Part shown: positions 8,101 through 13,996 of the stretch, piece after piece
How the letters are laid out: each line of letters starts with the position of its first letter
Numbering within the stretch: the stretch's first letter is position 1
NCBI GenBank assembly: GCA_020430865.1
Contig: JAGQIY010001105.1
Location: 1-14,865, forward strand
Reading direction: 5' to 3'
Origin: Myxococcales bacterium
GTDB taxonomy: Bacteria; Myxococcota; Polyangia; Polyangiales; Polyangiaceae
DNA: 14,865 nt
Translations under genes and position numbers: made by a program
Notes under the pieces: generated by a model
What the model was told of the DNA's origin: nothing
Database searches by the model: none
The model's input: the letters and a program-made list of their open reading frames with translations, nothing else

Positions 8101-8993
8101 GTCTTGACCTTGCTCAGCGGGATGTTGAGACCCAAGAGCTTCACTGGGTCCACGACTATCTGGTACTGCTTGACGAAGCCCCCAATTGGAGCGACCTCGC
8201 TCACCCCATCTACGGCAGTCAGCGCGTAGCGGAGGTACCAGTCCTGCTGGCTCCTCAGATCCGCCAGGTTCTGTTTGCTTCTGACGAGCGGCGTGCCATC
8301 GAGAGGGCACTTGTCGTAGGACTTGCCCATCTGAACGCGCTTCAAGCGGGGACGCACTTCGGGCGGAGCGTCGTCCGGCGTGTCGTAGCGCTCGTTGCTC
8401 TGTTCGTCGAAATAGACCACACGCCCGTCTTCGAAGATCCTGTGGTGGACCAACCGCTGACGCGCGGCTTCCGGAGCCTTGTCCGGCGACTCGTACCACT
8501 TGTCCGCATTGGGGTCGTGCCACGCGCCGTCAGGGTGCGCTGCGCAGTATTTCCCGGTAACCAACGCGTATTCGTAGACCCAGCCGACCCCCGTCGCGTC
8601 CGGGCCAAGCTCCGGGTTTGCGCCTTTTGGCAACTTGCTGACGACAGAGCTCAGCTGTTCGAGCACCCTGCTGCGGGCCCAGTACAGGTCCGTGCCGTCT
8701 TCGAAAATGATGTAGACGAAGCTGGTCCCGAACATGCTGTAGCCGCGCACGACCTTTGCGTAGGGCACCGCGAGCATCGCGGTGGTGAGCGGATAGGTGA
8801 CCTGGTCCTCGACAATCTGCGGTGCCTGCCCCGCATATTCGGTGCGAAGCACGACCTGCACGTCGGACAGGTCCGGAATGGCATCCACGGTGGCATGGTA
8901 GGTGGCCCAGATGCCGCCGAAGGTGAGAAACGCTGTCAGGAGGATGACCAGCGCGCGGTTGAACGCACACCAGCGAATCAAGCGAGCAATCAT
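5184..8993 (-). CDS. cusA: CusA-type heavy-metal efflux RND permease, with an unusual Cys-containing insertion
   Basis: This 1269-residue protein is longer than the roughly 1040-1050 usual for CusA. It has the RND plan of twelve membrane helices and two periplasmic halves. It drives proton-coupled export of metal from periplasm and cytoplasm through CusB and CusC. Recognisable landmarks are the TM4 motif GVMVDSAIIMVENAHKHLD (D519), GLDAETG (E1151) and IRPKMMTVMVV (K1194), matching the E. coli CusA proton-relay residues D405, E939 and K984. Metal-site methionines M743 (DLLYMP), M793 (PSMLETT) and M880 (RIDMLSTG) match E. coli M573, M623 and M672, which points to Cu(I)/Ag(I), not Zn/Co. About 94 residues (147-240), with C150, H153 and C229, are inserted between the YEYALV and LADLRSQQDW motifs. 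A further hydrophobic pair at about 632-676 also adds length. The start overlaps the cusB stop as ATGA. Confidence 0.96.
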   Translation of the reverse strand: MIARLIRWCAFNRALVILLTAFLTFGGIWATYHATVDAIPDLSDVQVVLRTEYAGQAPQIVEDQVTYPLTTAMLAVPYAKVVRGYSMFGTSFVYIIFEDGTDLYWARSRVLEQLSSVVSKLPKGANPELGPDATGVGWVYEYALVTGKYCAAHPDGAWHDPNADKWYESPDKAPEAARQRLVHHRIFEDGRVVYFDEQSNERYDTPDDAPPEVRPRLKRVQMGKSYDKCPLDGTPLVRSKQNLADLRSQQDWYLRYALTAVDGVSEVAPIGGFVKQYQIVVDPVKLLGLNIPLSKVKTAIQRSNIDVGGRLMEMSEMEYMLRGVGYLGSLTDREIAQAREAGQSVEELRNEKVLAGLRTVSLGANEEGKPIYLQDVAEVRTGPDIRRGVADWNGGGETVGGVIIMRFGENARQTIDNVRAKLSDLERGLPPGVAIKTAYDRSDLIQRAVGTLTHTLVEEMVVVSLVILLFLLHARSALVAVVVLPIGVLGSFVAMKLFGINANIMSLGGIALAIGVMVDSAIIMVENAHKHLDHEAERLRQGGAPRSRVEIIAEAAAETGPTLFFSLLIITVSFLPIFVLGEQSGRLFKPLAFTKTFAVGFGALLAVTIIPVLMVYLINERTIPERVAPKRRLTITLAGILGPALLLALIPLPVLSHYRWAMVLGWIVLAAIVLLPQRIHSEEKHPLSRYLQHAYNPAFRFAMAHPWFVTGSMVALLVSTAWPLSHLGSEFMPPLEEGDLLYMPTTDPGISVDKVRELLQQTDALIKQFPEVESVFGKAGRAQTATDPAPPSMLETTIVLRRDKSRWRQVPVPRFYDPLPELMKKPFRWAWPDLRPITVDELIYGYNLPGGPHVKGLNEVMQIPGLTNAWTMPIKTRIDMLSTGIKTPVGIKVLGPDLTTLSDISARISQVVRTDEGTGQYTVSAFPEKTVGGNYLDVNINREEIARYGLNVADVQDVIMSATGGMTISETVEALQRYPINVRYPHELRDSLTALRQTLVPTPTGAHIPLAQLATLSIHKGPPMIKSENAVLTSWVYVDIVGIDVGTYVKNAQRAVQSQVKLPPGYSIVWSGQYEYMEAARKRLQVAVPLAAISIILLLYLGTRSWLRVGIVVLAIPFSLIGASWLLYLLGYNLSLAVWVGVIALAGLDAETGLVMLLYLDSSVERFRSMGRMKSDSDLWHAIHDGAVQRIRPKMMTVMVVFVGLVPLLWGTGAGADTMRRLAAPMIGGLASSFIMELVVYPVIFYQARRIGLHREQRRLARGSDLATA

Positions 8994-10963
8994 TTGGCGA
9001 CCTTCAACGGCCGCTGCCAGTCCGCGCAGCTGAGCATCGCTTTCCCGAAGAACGGGTTCTTGACCGTCCCTTCAGCTTGGATCCAAACCGCTCCCCCCTT
9101 TTCGCCTTCGGGATACATCGGGCAGTGGGCCTCGCCCAACTTCTTCCCGTAAGCCTTGGGAATGCCCGTAGCGTGAAGTAGCTTCGATAGCTGATTGCTG
9201 AGGACCGAAAACTTGCGCCGAGCATCGTCGAGGCTCTTCACCTTGGCGAGCTCCTCGGCCTGCTCCTTTGCGTTGGCCGCCTCGGGATGCTCGTGCCAAA
9301 AATGCGGGTGATTGGGGATCGACATGGCGAGAAGGGCGTCCAGCGCCTCGGCGAGGCTGCGAGCGGACACGCCGATGTCGGTCGTCGTGTCGCCGGCCAG
9401 CGCCTTGCCGATCGCCAAATACCCGTCAAGGGCGGTTCCAAGCGCCTTGTTCGCCGCGTCGGGAAGCACCAGCGTCGTGGTCTCGACGGCGGGGGCCTCC
9501 GGAGTCGTGGCTTCGGCGACGGGTGTCCCCTTCATCATCTTGGCGAGCGCCTCCCGCATCCTCGCCTCACTGTCGATCAGGAACTGACCGCTGACGACCA
9601 CCAAGTCCCCGGGCTTGAGACCCTCCAAGATCTCGACCTTCCCGTCGGCGGTTTCCGCGCCCATCTTGACCTGCCGCGGCTCGAAACGCCCCTGCCCTTT
9701 GGCCACGAACGCCACTTGGCGTTCGCCGGTATCGATGACTGCAGACCGTGACACGAGCACGCGTTTGTCGGTTGCCGTTCCTTGAAAGACGACGGTGGCG
9801 TACATCCCTGGCTTGAGCTTGAGATCGGGGTTGTCGAACTCGAGGCGAACGTTGATCTGACGCGTGCGTTCGTCCAAGTACGGGTACACATAGACGACCT
9901 TTCCTTCGAGCGTTTCGCCCGGAAGGTAGGTCAACGTCATGGTCGCCTTCTGCCCTACCTTGATCTGTTGGCTCTGGTACTCGTAGATCGTGGCCATCAC
10001 CCACACGCGTGAGAGGTCGGCGATGCGGTATGCCGTCATGCCCGGCGTGACCTTCATGCCCTCGAAGGCATTCTTCTCGATCACCACGCCGCTCTGTGGG
10101 CTCGTGATCGTCATCGTCCGGAACGGCTTGCCGCGCTTCTCGAGGGCCTTTATCTGACCCGAGCCGATGTCGAAGAGCGATAGCTTGGTTCGCGCGGGCC
10201 CAAGGAGCTCGCTGGCGAGGCCCCCGACGGCTTGTCCCTCCTCGGCGCCTTTGATGCGCTTCGTGGCCTTGTACGCGAGAAGGTACTCACCTTGCGCGGC
10301 ATACAGCTCCGGCGAATACAGCGAAAAAAGCGCTTGCCCGCGCTTCACCGGCTTCCCCTGATAGTCCACGAAGAGCTTTTCGATCCAACCGCCGACCTTC
10401 ACGTTCACGTCACCCAGCAGCTTCTCGTCGTAGGTGACCGTGCCGACGGTGCGAATGGAGCCGCTTTCCGATCCCTCAGCGACCTTCTCCACCCGCACGC
10501 CGATGTTCTGGGAAACCACCGGATCGATGCTGACCTCACCGGAGAACTTCGAGGGGTCGAGGGGGACGAGCTTCATGCCACAGATGGGACAGTCCCCCGG
10601 CTTGGGCACGATCACCCACGGATGCATTCCGCAGGTGTAGTAGTGTTGACCTCCGGGCCCTTCTGCCTCCTCTTTCGATCCGGCCACCTTGGACCACACC
10701 GCGTGCGCGTCCGAGCCGATGGTGGGTCCGACCAGCGCTCCCACGTACATCACCATCAGAAGCCCTGCGATGATCAGCAACAACCGCTTGGTACTGATGG
10801 ATCGAGGGATCGCCTGATCCACATCCGCGCGTGGCGCGTCCGGCTCAGTCGGTTTGTCGTCATCGGGCGTCGTCGAATCGCTTTCCTCCCCGTGCTGTGA
10901 GGGATCCGACTCCAGCGCCTCCGCGCTACGCTGCTCGGGACGGTCGTCTTGGCTCGATGTCAT
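8990..10963 (-). CDS. cusB: CusB-type periplasmic adaptor with heavy-metal-binding domain and C-terminal DUF3347-like domain
   Basis: This 657-residue membrane-fusion protein links CusA to the outer-membrane channel. An acidic cytoplasmic N-terminus (16 Asp/Glu in the first 50 residues) precedes one membrane anchor (about 60-80). A heavy-metal-binding domain follows (109-135), with YTCGMHP (C111, M113, H114) and CPICGM (C125, C128, M130). The adaptor core (about 145-475) has the lipoyl/barrel-sandwich segments GWIEKLFVDYQGKPVKRGQ and MTITSPQSGVV, a helical hairpin, and beta-barrel/membrane-proximal parts. The C-terminal region (about 500-657) resembles DUF3347, with EAHCPMYP (H613, C614, M616) and NPFFGKAMLSC (C646). 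E. coli CusB is about 400 residues and binds Cu(I) with N-terminal methionines. Here that role is probably taken by the two extra domains, acting like a fused metallochaperone. It overlaps cusC and cusA by 4 bases each (ATGA). Confidence 0.95.
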   Translation of the reverse strand: MTSSQDDRPEQRSAEALESDPSQHGEESDSTTPDDDKPTEPDAPRADVDQAIPRSISTKRLLLIIAGLLMVMYVGALVGPTIGSDAHAVWSKVAGSKEEAEGPGGQHYYTCGMHPWVIVPKPGDCPICGMKLVPLDPSKFSGEVSIDPVVSQNIGVRVEKVAEGSESGSIRTVGTVTYDEKLLGDVNVKVGGWIEKLFVDYQGKPVKRGQALFSLYSPELYAAQGEYLLAYKATKRIKGAEEGQAVGGLASELLGPARTKLSLFDIGSGQIKALEKRGKPFRTMTITSPQSGVVIEKNAFEGMKVTPGMTAYRIADLSRVWVMATIYEYQSQQIKVGQKATMTLTYLPGETLEGKVVYVYPYLDERTRQINVRLEFDNPDLKLKPGMYATVVFQGTATDKRVLVSRSAVIDTGERQVAFVAKGQGRFEPRQVKMGAETADGKVEILEGLKPGDLVVVSGQFLIDSEARMREALAKMMKGTPVAEATTPEAPAVETTTLVLPDAANKALGTALDGYLAIGKALAGDTTTDIGVSARSLAEALDALLAMSIPNHPHFWHEHPEAANAKEQAEELAKVKSLDDARRKFSVLSNQLSKLLHATGIPKAYGKKLGEAHCPMYPEGEKGGAVWIQAEGTVKNPFFGKAMLSCADWQRPLKVAK

Positions 10964-12249
10964 TGGCTTCCCACAATCGATTCGGCGTCAACACGCGCTT
11001 CGGCGGCTGCTGCTTCCGCCATTCGCGTGGCTCGCTCGAAGTTCAGTAGTTGGACCTCTGCCTGAAACAGAGAGGCGAAGTCGGCGCGATCCACCTGGTA
11101 GGAGGCGAACGTCGCGTCGAGGGTCAAGCGCGCAGCAGGGGTCAAGTCCTTGCGGTATGTCCGAGCCTTTTGGGCGGACCGCTTCCAGATGGCGACTACC
11201 CGGCCAAGGTCACCCCGAATGTCGTCGAGCGCAGCCGCGCGGTTGTCCATGGCTTCCTGCGCCAGCTTCTCGTTCTTGCGTCGTTCACTGCTGGACCGTT
11301 GGCTGTAGAAGATAGGAAGCGGCATCGCCAGCCCGACGGAGGCGAAGTCGGTTCCTGCGTCCGCGCCCACGGGCACTCGAAATCTGTATCCCGCCCAAAC
11401 CGTGATGTCTGGGTAGCCGTCACGCGCCGCTCGCCGAGCGGCGGCTCGGTGGGTGGCCGCTTCCGCTGTGTAGCGCTTGAGCAACGGCCGCCCTTCCCGC
11501 GCCCGCCGGATGAGCTCCGCCGCGCTGGCGTTGGGCTCCGAGACCTTCGTTTGCTTGGGGGTACGAACCACGGTGTCGATCGGGCGACGTAGCGCAGCAT
11601 TGATCGTCGAGGTCAGTGAGCGTTCGTCCTGGTCGAAGTTCTTGAGATCGTCCTCGAGCTCGTCCGAAAGCACGTGGAGCCGCAGCAACTCGTGCTGAGC
11701 GACAAGGCCTGCTTCGTTCTTGACGCGCACGATCTCCAGAAAGTCCTTGACCAGCTTGACGTGCTCTCGCGTCACGCTGCGAAGTTGACGAGTCAGCGCC
11801 AAGCGGTAGTACGCGCGCATGACGCTGGTCCTGAGCTGGACCTTCTGCTCAGCCAGACTCAGTTGCTCTTGCCGCACTCGAGCTCGGGCCTCTTCTTCTC
11901 GGGCGGCAGCTTTGCCGGGCCAATAGAAAGTCTGACTCAGCTTCAGTTGCACTCCACTCATGGCATGATCACCGAGGGCGAACGAATCTACCGGTACGTT
12001 GCTGTACTCCGCAGAAAGCACGGGGTTCATCCAAGCGCCCGCGGTGGTCACGCTCTCCTTCAGCGCGCCGACGCGCTGCTCGACCGCGTCGATGCTCGCG
12101 TTCACCTTGGCCGCCTTGTTACCGAGCTCGTCCGCGATGTCGGGACCGTAGGCGGCCGGCTGGGCGTGGCCAACGGCCGATACCAGCAGTAGCGCGGTGG
12201 TCGCGGTGAACGCGCAGATGCGCGTGGTCATTCTGAGCTGGAGCTGCAT
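10960..12249 (-). CDS. cusC: CusC/TolC-type outer-membrane efflux channel
   Basis: I place the start at ATG 12249, giving 429 residues. It is preceded by AGGAAACGCCC and opens a good signal peptide (hydrophobic core about 13-25, cleavage after VGHA at about residue 29). The frame extends to 12342 without a credible start. The mature protein has two outer-membrane-efflux-protein repeats. Visible signatures are NPVLSAEYSNVP and LSQTFYWPGK in the first half, and GYPDITVWAGYRF, GLAMPLPIF and LFQAEVQLLNFERA in the second, separated by long Ala/Glu/Arg-rich coiled-coil helices. There is no lipobox cysteine, so unlike E. coli CusC it is not expected to be lipid-anchored. The stop overlaps the cusB start as ATGA, so cusC, cusB and cusA form one tightly coupled operon. 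Family membership is clear; the symbol rests on neighbours. Confidence 0.92.
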   Translation of the reverse strand: MQLQLRMTTRICAFTATTALLLVSAVGHAQPAAYGPDIADELGNKAAKVNASIDAVEQRVGALKESVTTAGAWMNPVLSAEYSNVPVDSFALGDHAMSGVQLKLSQTFYWPGKAAAREEEARARVRQEQLSLAEQKVQLRTSVMRAYYRLALTRQLRSVTREHVKLVKDFLEIVRVKNEAGLVAQHELLRLHVLSDELEDDLKNFDQDERSLTSTINAALRRPIDTVVRTPKQTKVSEPNASAAELIRRAREGRPLLKRYTAEAATHRAAARRAARDGYPDITVWAGYRFRVPVGADAGTDFASVGLAMPLPIFYSQRSSSERRKNEKLAQEAMDNRAAALDDIRGDLGRVVAIWKRSAQKARTYRKDLTPAARLTLDATFASYQVDRADFASLFQAEVQLLNFERATRMAEAAAAEARVDAESIVGSQ

Positions 12250-12407
12250 GGGCGTTTCCTGTCGAGTGGAGTGAAGGCGACTAGCGCAGGGCTTGCGTGT
12301 CGCAGTGACCGAGAGCCTCGAACAGAAGCCGCGCCCGCTCAAAGAGACGGACTGTGTAGACGCTGCTGGAAGACGACGGTCCTAGGCGAATCATCAGCGC
12401 GACGCCC

Positions 12408-12423
12408 TGCAGGTTCTATGCCG
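12408..12423 (-). promoter_or_regulatory. Candidate sigma-54 (-24/-12) promoter for the cus operon
   Basis: On the minus strand the site reads CGGCATAGAACCTGCA. It has the required GG-N10-GC spacing, and it matches 4 of 5 bases in the -24 element (TGGCA) and 4 of 5 in the -12 element (TTGCA). The predicted transcription start is near 12397, about 148 bases before the cusC ATG. The NtrC-type activator encoded in the same cluster and the three phased sites immediately upstream support it. GG-N10-GC alone is common in GC-rich DNA, so confidence is moderate. Confidence 0.5.
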
Positions 12424-12443
12424 GCTCGGGCGCGACGAAAATC

Positions 12444-12540
12444 GGCTTCGAATCTCGTGTCCGTTCTTTAGAATATTGTCCAAGGCCTTCGAAATGGCTC
12501 AGATGCGCACCGCGGCGAACGCCCTTGGCTCGAATCGAGT
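12444..12540 (-). promoter_or_regulatory. Three 41-bp-phased TTCGA sites, candidate upstream activator sequences
   Basis: Three similar minus-strand sites occur: CGATTCGAGCC, CATTTCGAAGGCC and AGATTCGAAGCC. Aligned on TTCGA, their plus-strand TCGAA cores begin at 12530, 12489 and 12448, so both intervals are exactly 41 bases, about four helical turns. The outermost site is part of a perfect 11-base palindrome (12529-12539). Relative to the predicted start they lie near -135, -94 and -53, on one face of the helix, as expected for binding of an enhancer-binding protein. The assignment to the local regulator is inference. Confidence 0.5.
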
Positions 12541-12569
12541 GCGAACGGAAGGTTCTTGTAGCACTGCCG

Positions 12570-13208
12570 CTACTTCGATATGTGCGCCCGAGCTCGCTTC
12601 CGAATTTCCGACACGGTCGCGTCGTCCTTGCTCGTAATCTGAACCGACTTGCCATCCGGGCTCAGCGAGATCTGCACGGCCTTCAAGTACATCGGGCACC
12701 TCGGCATGCCGATATAGCCCTTCTCCTGGGCGAAGGCGTGATGGCAGAGCATGTGATCGACGACCGCCGTGGGAGGGACGCCGTCGGCGAGGATCAGACG
12801 AGCTCCACCAGGTACGTCCTCCTCGCCGGTCACCACGGTCAACAAGGGGCACACCTTGCGGGATTCGGGAGGAAACTCGCTACACTCGGCGTCAGTGAAG
12901 GACTCGAGGGCCTCCGCGGCGGCTTCGTGTTCCTGGGCGATATCACGCTCCTTTCCGCCCTCACGCAGATGGTTCACGGTTGGATTGTAGGTATCCAGGT
13001 CGTATTCGACCTCGCTCGACGTAGGAGAACCCCCGCGCCGAACGCGGGCGTCCGGGTCGTACTGAGCTTCGTGCTCATTCGCTGCTTCAGCGTGCGCGGC
13101 GGCGTGCTCACGGTGCTCCGCAGCGCTCATTGCGCCCGGCTGCGTACCGGGCGCTTGGCTCGCGCATCCGGCCATCAGCACGGCGACGCTCATCTTCTTC
13201 AAGCTCAT
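12570..13208 (-). CDS. His/Cys-containing lipoprotein, putative periplasmic metal-binding protein
   Basis: This 212-residue protein starts at ATG 13206-13208 behind a strong ribosome-binding site (GGAGGA). Its N-terminus is a short lipoprotein signal (MSLKKMSVAVLMAGC, lipidated C15). A His-rich acidic stretch follows (31-48: H32, H35, H39, H46), and then two cysteines (C109, C120) on either side of SEFPPESRKV. The C-terminal part contains DHMLCHHAF (H152, C155, H156, H157) and MPRCPMY (M168, C171, M173), and ends in a folded-looking alpha/beta tail (about 175-212). The CPMY motif recalls the HCPMYP motif of the DUF3347-like end of CusB. It lies 320 bases upstream of cusC in the same direction. 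A role in periplasmic binding or delivery of Cu/Ag is plausible, but I recognise no named family. Confidence 0.82.
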   Translation of the reverse strand: MSLKKMSVAVLMAGCASQAPGTQPGAMSAAEHREHAAAHAEAANEHEAQYDPDARVRRGGSPTSSEVEYDLDTYNPTVNHLREGGKERDIAQEHEAAAEALESFTDAECSEFPPESRKVCPLLTVVTGEEDVPGGARLILADGVPPTAVVDHMLCHHAFAQEKGYIGMPRCPMYLKAVQISLSPDGKSVQITSKDDATVSEIRKRARAHISK

Positions 13209-13234
13209 TGAATGTTCCTCCTGCGTTTACTGCC

Positions 13235-13282
13235 AGCATCTTGGCAACTGGTTGGAGCGGCTGAGCATATTGGCAACTGCTT
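13235..13282. repeat. Two 19-bp direct repeats, 29-bp period, upstream of the His/Cys lipoprotein gene
   Basis: Plus-strand copies lie at 13235-13253 and 13264-13282. They share AGCAT-N-TTGGCAACTG-N-TT and match at 17 of 19 positions. Each contains the near-palindrome TTGGCAA. They sit 27 to 74 bases upstream of the ATG at 13208, in the promoter or leader position. The first copy also overlaps TGCCA-N6-TGGCA (13231-13246). Binding sites for a regulator are the simplest reading. Confidence 0.6.
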
Positions 13283-13311
13283 CCCACATTTCGCGAAGCC
13301 CCCGCGCTATC

Positions 13312-13321
13312 GATTCGAAGC
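13312..13321 (+). promoter_or_regulatory. Copy of the GATTCGAAGC site in the intergenic region
   Basis: The ten bases GATTCGAAGC are identical to the minus-strand core of the promoter-proximal site of the cus regulatory region (12445-12454). The copy lies 104 bases upstream of the lipoprotein start, on the opposite strand to that gene. One 10-mer match can be chance, so this is tentative. Confidence 0.3.
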
Positions 13322-13874
13322 AGGCGGTCGTGCGACGTCCCGATAGCCGTCGCGTAGTCCAACCTCGCGTGTCCCACTTGGCCCGAGTCGGCGTCGAGAC
13401 GCCGAGCGATTGGAAAGGAGAATGCCGGCCGAGCCGGCGCGCGAGGAGCGACCTCGGGCCCTCGTTGTCGCGATTCCGCCGGGGAGCAAGCCATCAGGAC
13501 AAGCGCCACCGCTACTGAAGCCAGTTCCAGTGAAGGTCCCATGACGAACGAGGCGAGCAACTATCGTTCCGCGCGGCGTCGTGGACGGGCGGTCCCTGCC
13601 AAACGCACCACTCCCGGGAAGCATCGTTGCGCGTTGTGGACCGTGCTGGATGTCGTCAGCTGAGCGCACGGTGGCGCTCGCTAGAAGGTCCCTCCCCCCT
13701 ATGCCTTGGGCGCCAACTTGTCAGCGGAAGTCACGGGCCACTGATTCCGTAGTAGCGAAGCCACTCTGACGCGTCCTGCAACGCACGCCACGATCGCGTG
13801 CAACTCGTGGGTCAAGCTGATGCGCCCGCGGCAGATCGTGACGGCTCGGCGGACCAGCACCCGATCGACCAGAG

Positions 13875-13907
13875 TCGAGAGCCGGCGTACTCCATCGCGG
13901 CTCTCGA
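13875..13907. promoter_or_regulatory. Perfect 9-bp inverted repeat upstream of the cytochrome promoter
   Basis: TCGAGAGCC (13875-13883) and GGCTCTCGA (13899-13907) are perfect complements separated by 15 bases. The centre is about 70 bases upstream of the predicted sigma-54 start of the cytochrome gene. The arms share the TCGA-GCC pattern with the three sites upstream of cusC, so this may bind the same enhancer-binding protein as a dimer. Confidence 0.45.
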
Positions 13908-13935
13908 ACCACTTCTGCGGGCCTCCATGCGCGAA

Positions 13936-13951
13936 TGGAAATGGGGTTGCG
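13936..13951 (+). promoter_or_regulatory. Candidate sigma-54 promoter for the cytochrome c gene
   Basis: The site reads TGGAAATGGGGTTGCG, with GG-N10-GC spacing. It matches the -24 element at T-G-G and the A two bases later, and has a complete TTGC at -12. Transcription would start near 13962, giving a leader of about 35 bases before ATG 13997, with the ribosome-binding site (AGGTG) inside it. The position relative to the gene is ideal, but the motif is short and unverified. Confidence 0.5.
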
Positions 13952-13996
13952 ATGCTGGTCGTGAGTCCCCAAGCAGGGATCGAACGAGGTGTAGCA

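Larger units (their letters stand above)
12250..12569 (-). other. 320-base regulatory gap upstream of cusC
   Basis: No credible gene is present. The gap holds a candidate sigma-54 promoter (12408-12423), three regularly spaced similar sites (about 12444-12540), and a predicted leader of about 150 bases before cusC. I see no clear terminator for the upstream lipoprotein gene, so read-through from it is possible. Confidence 0.7.
13209..13996. other. 788-base intergenic region between divergent lipoprotein and cytochrome genes
   Basis: No convincing complete gene is present. The right part (13875-13951) carries a 9-base inverted repeat and a candidate sigma-54 promoter for the cytochrome. The left part carries two near-identical 19-base direct repeats just upstream of the lipoprotein gene, and a copy of GATTCGAAGC (13312-13321). 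A minus-strand frame from ATG 13542 begins with a lipobox-like VLMAC, but it lacks a ribosome-binding site and runs 101 bases into the lipoprotein gene, so I do not call it. The stretch 13330-13870 shows nothing I can interpret. Confidence 0.6.

Noticed and set aside
7632..9152. 506-codon plus-strand open frame opposite cusA
   Set aside because: It is a shadow of the cusA frame and spans the cusA/cusB junction without any recognisable domain.
13108..13542. Minus-strand frame with a lipobox-like VLMAC near its start
   Set aside because: No ribosome-binding site, no positively charged signal start, irregular codon use, and it runs 101 bases into the well-supported lipoprotein gene in another frame.
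13950..13990. tRNA-like stretch (GTTCGATCCC on the minus strand)
   Set aside because: The T-arm stem does not pair and no acceptor, D or anticodon arms can be built around it.
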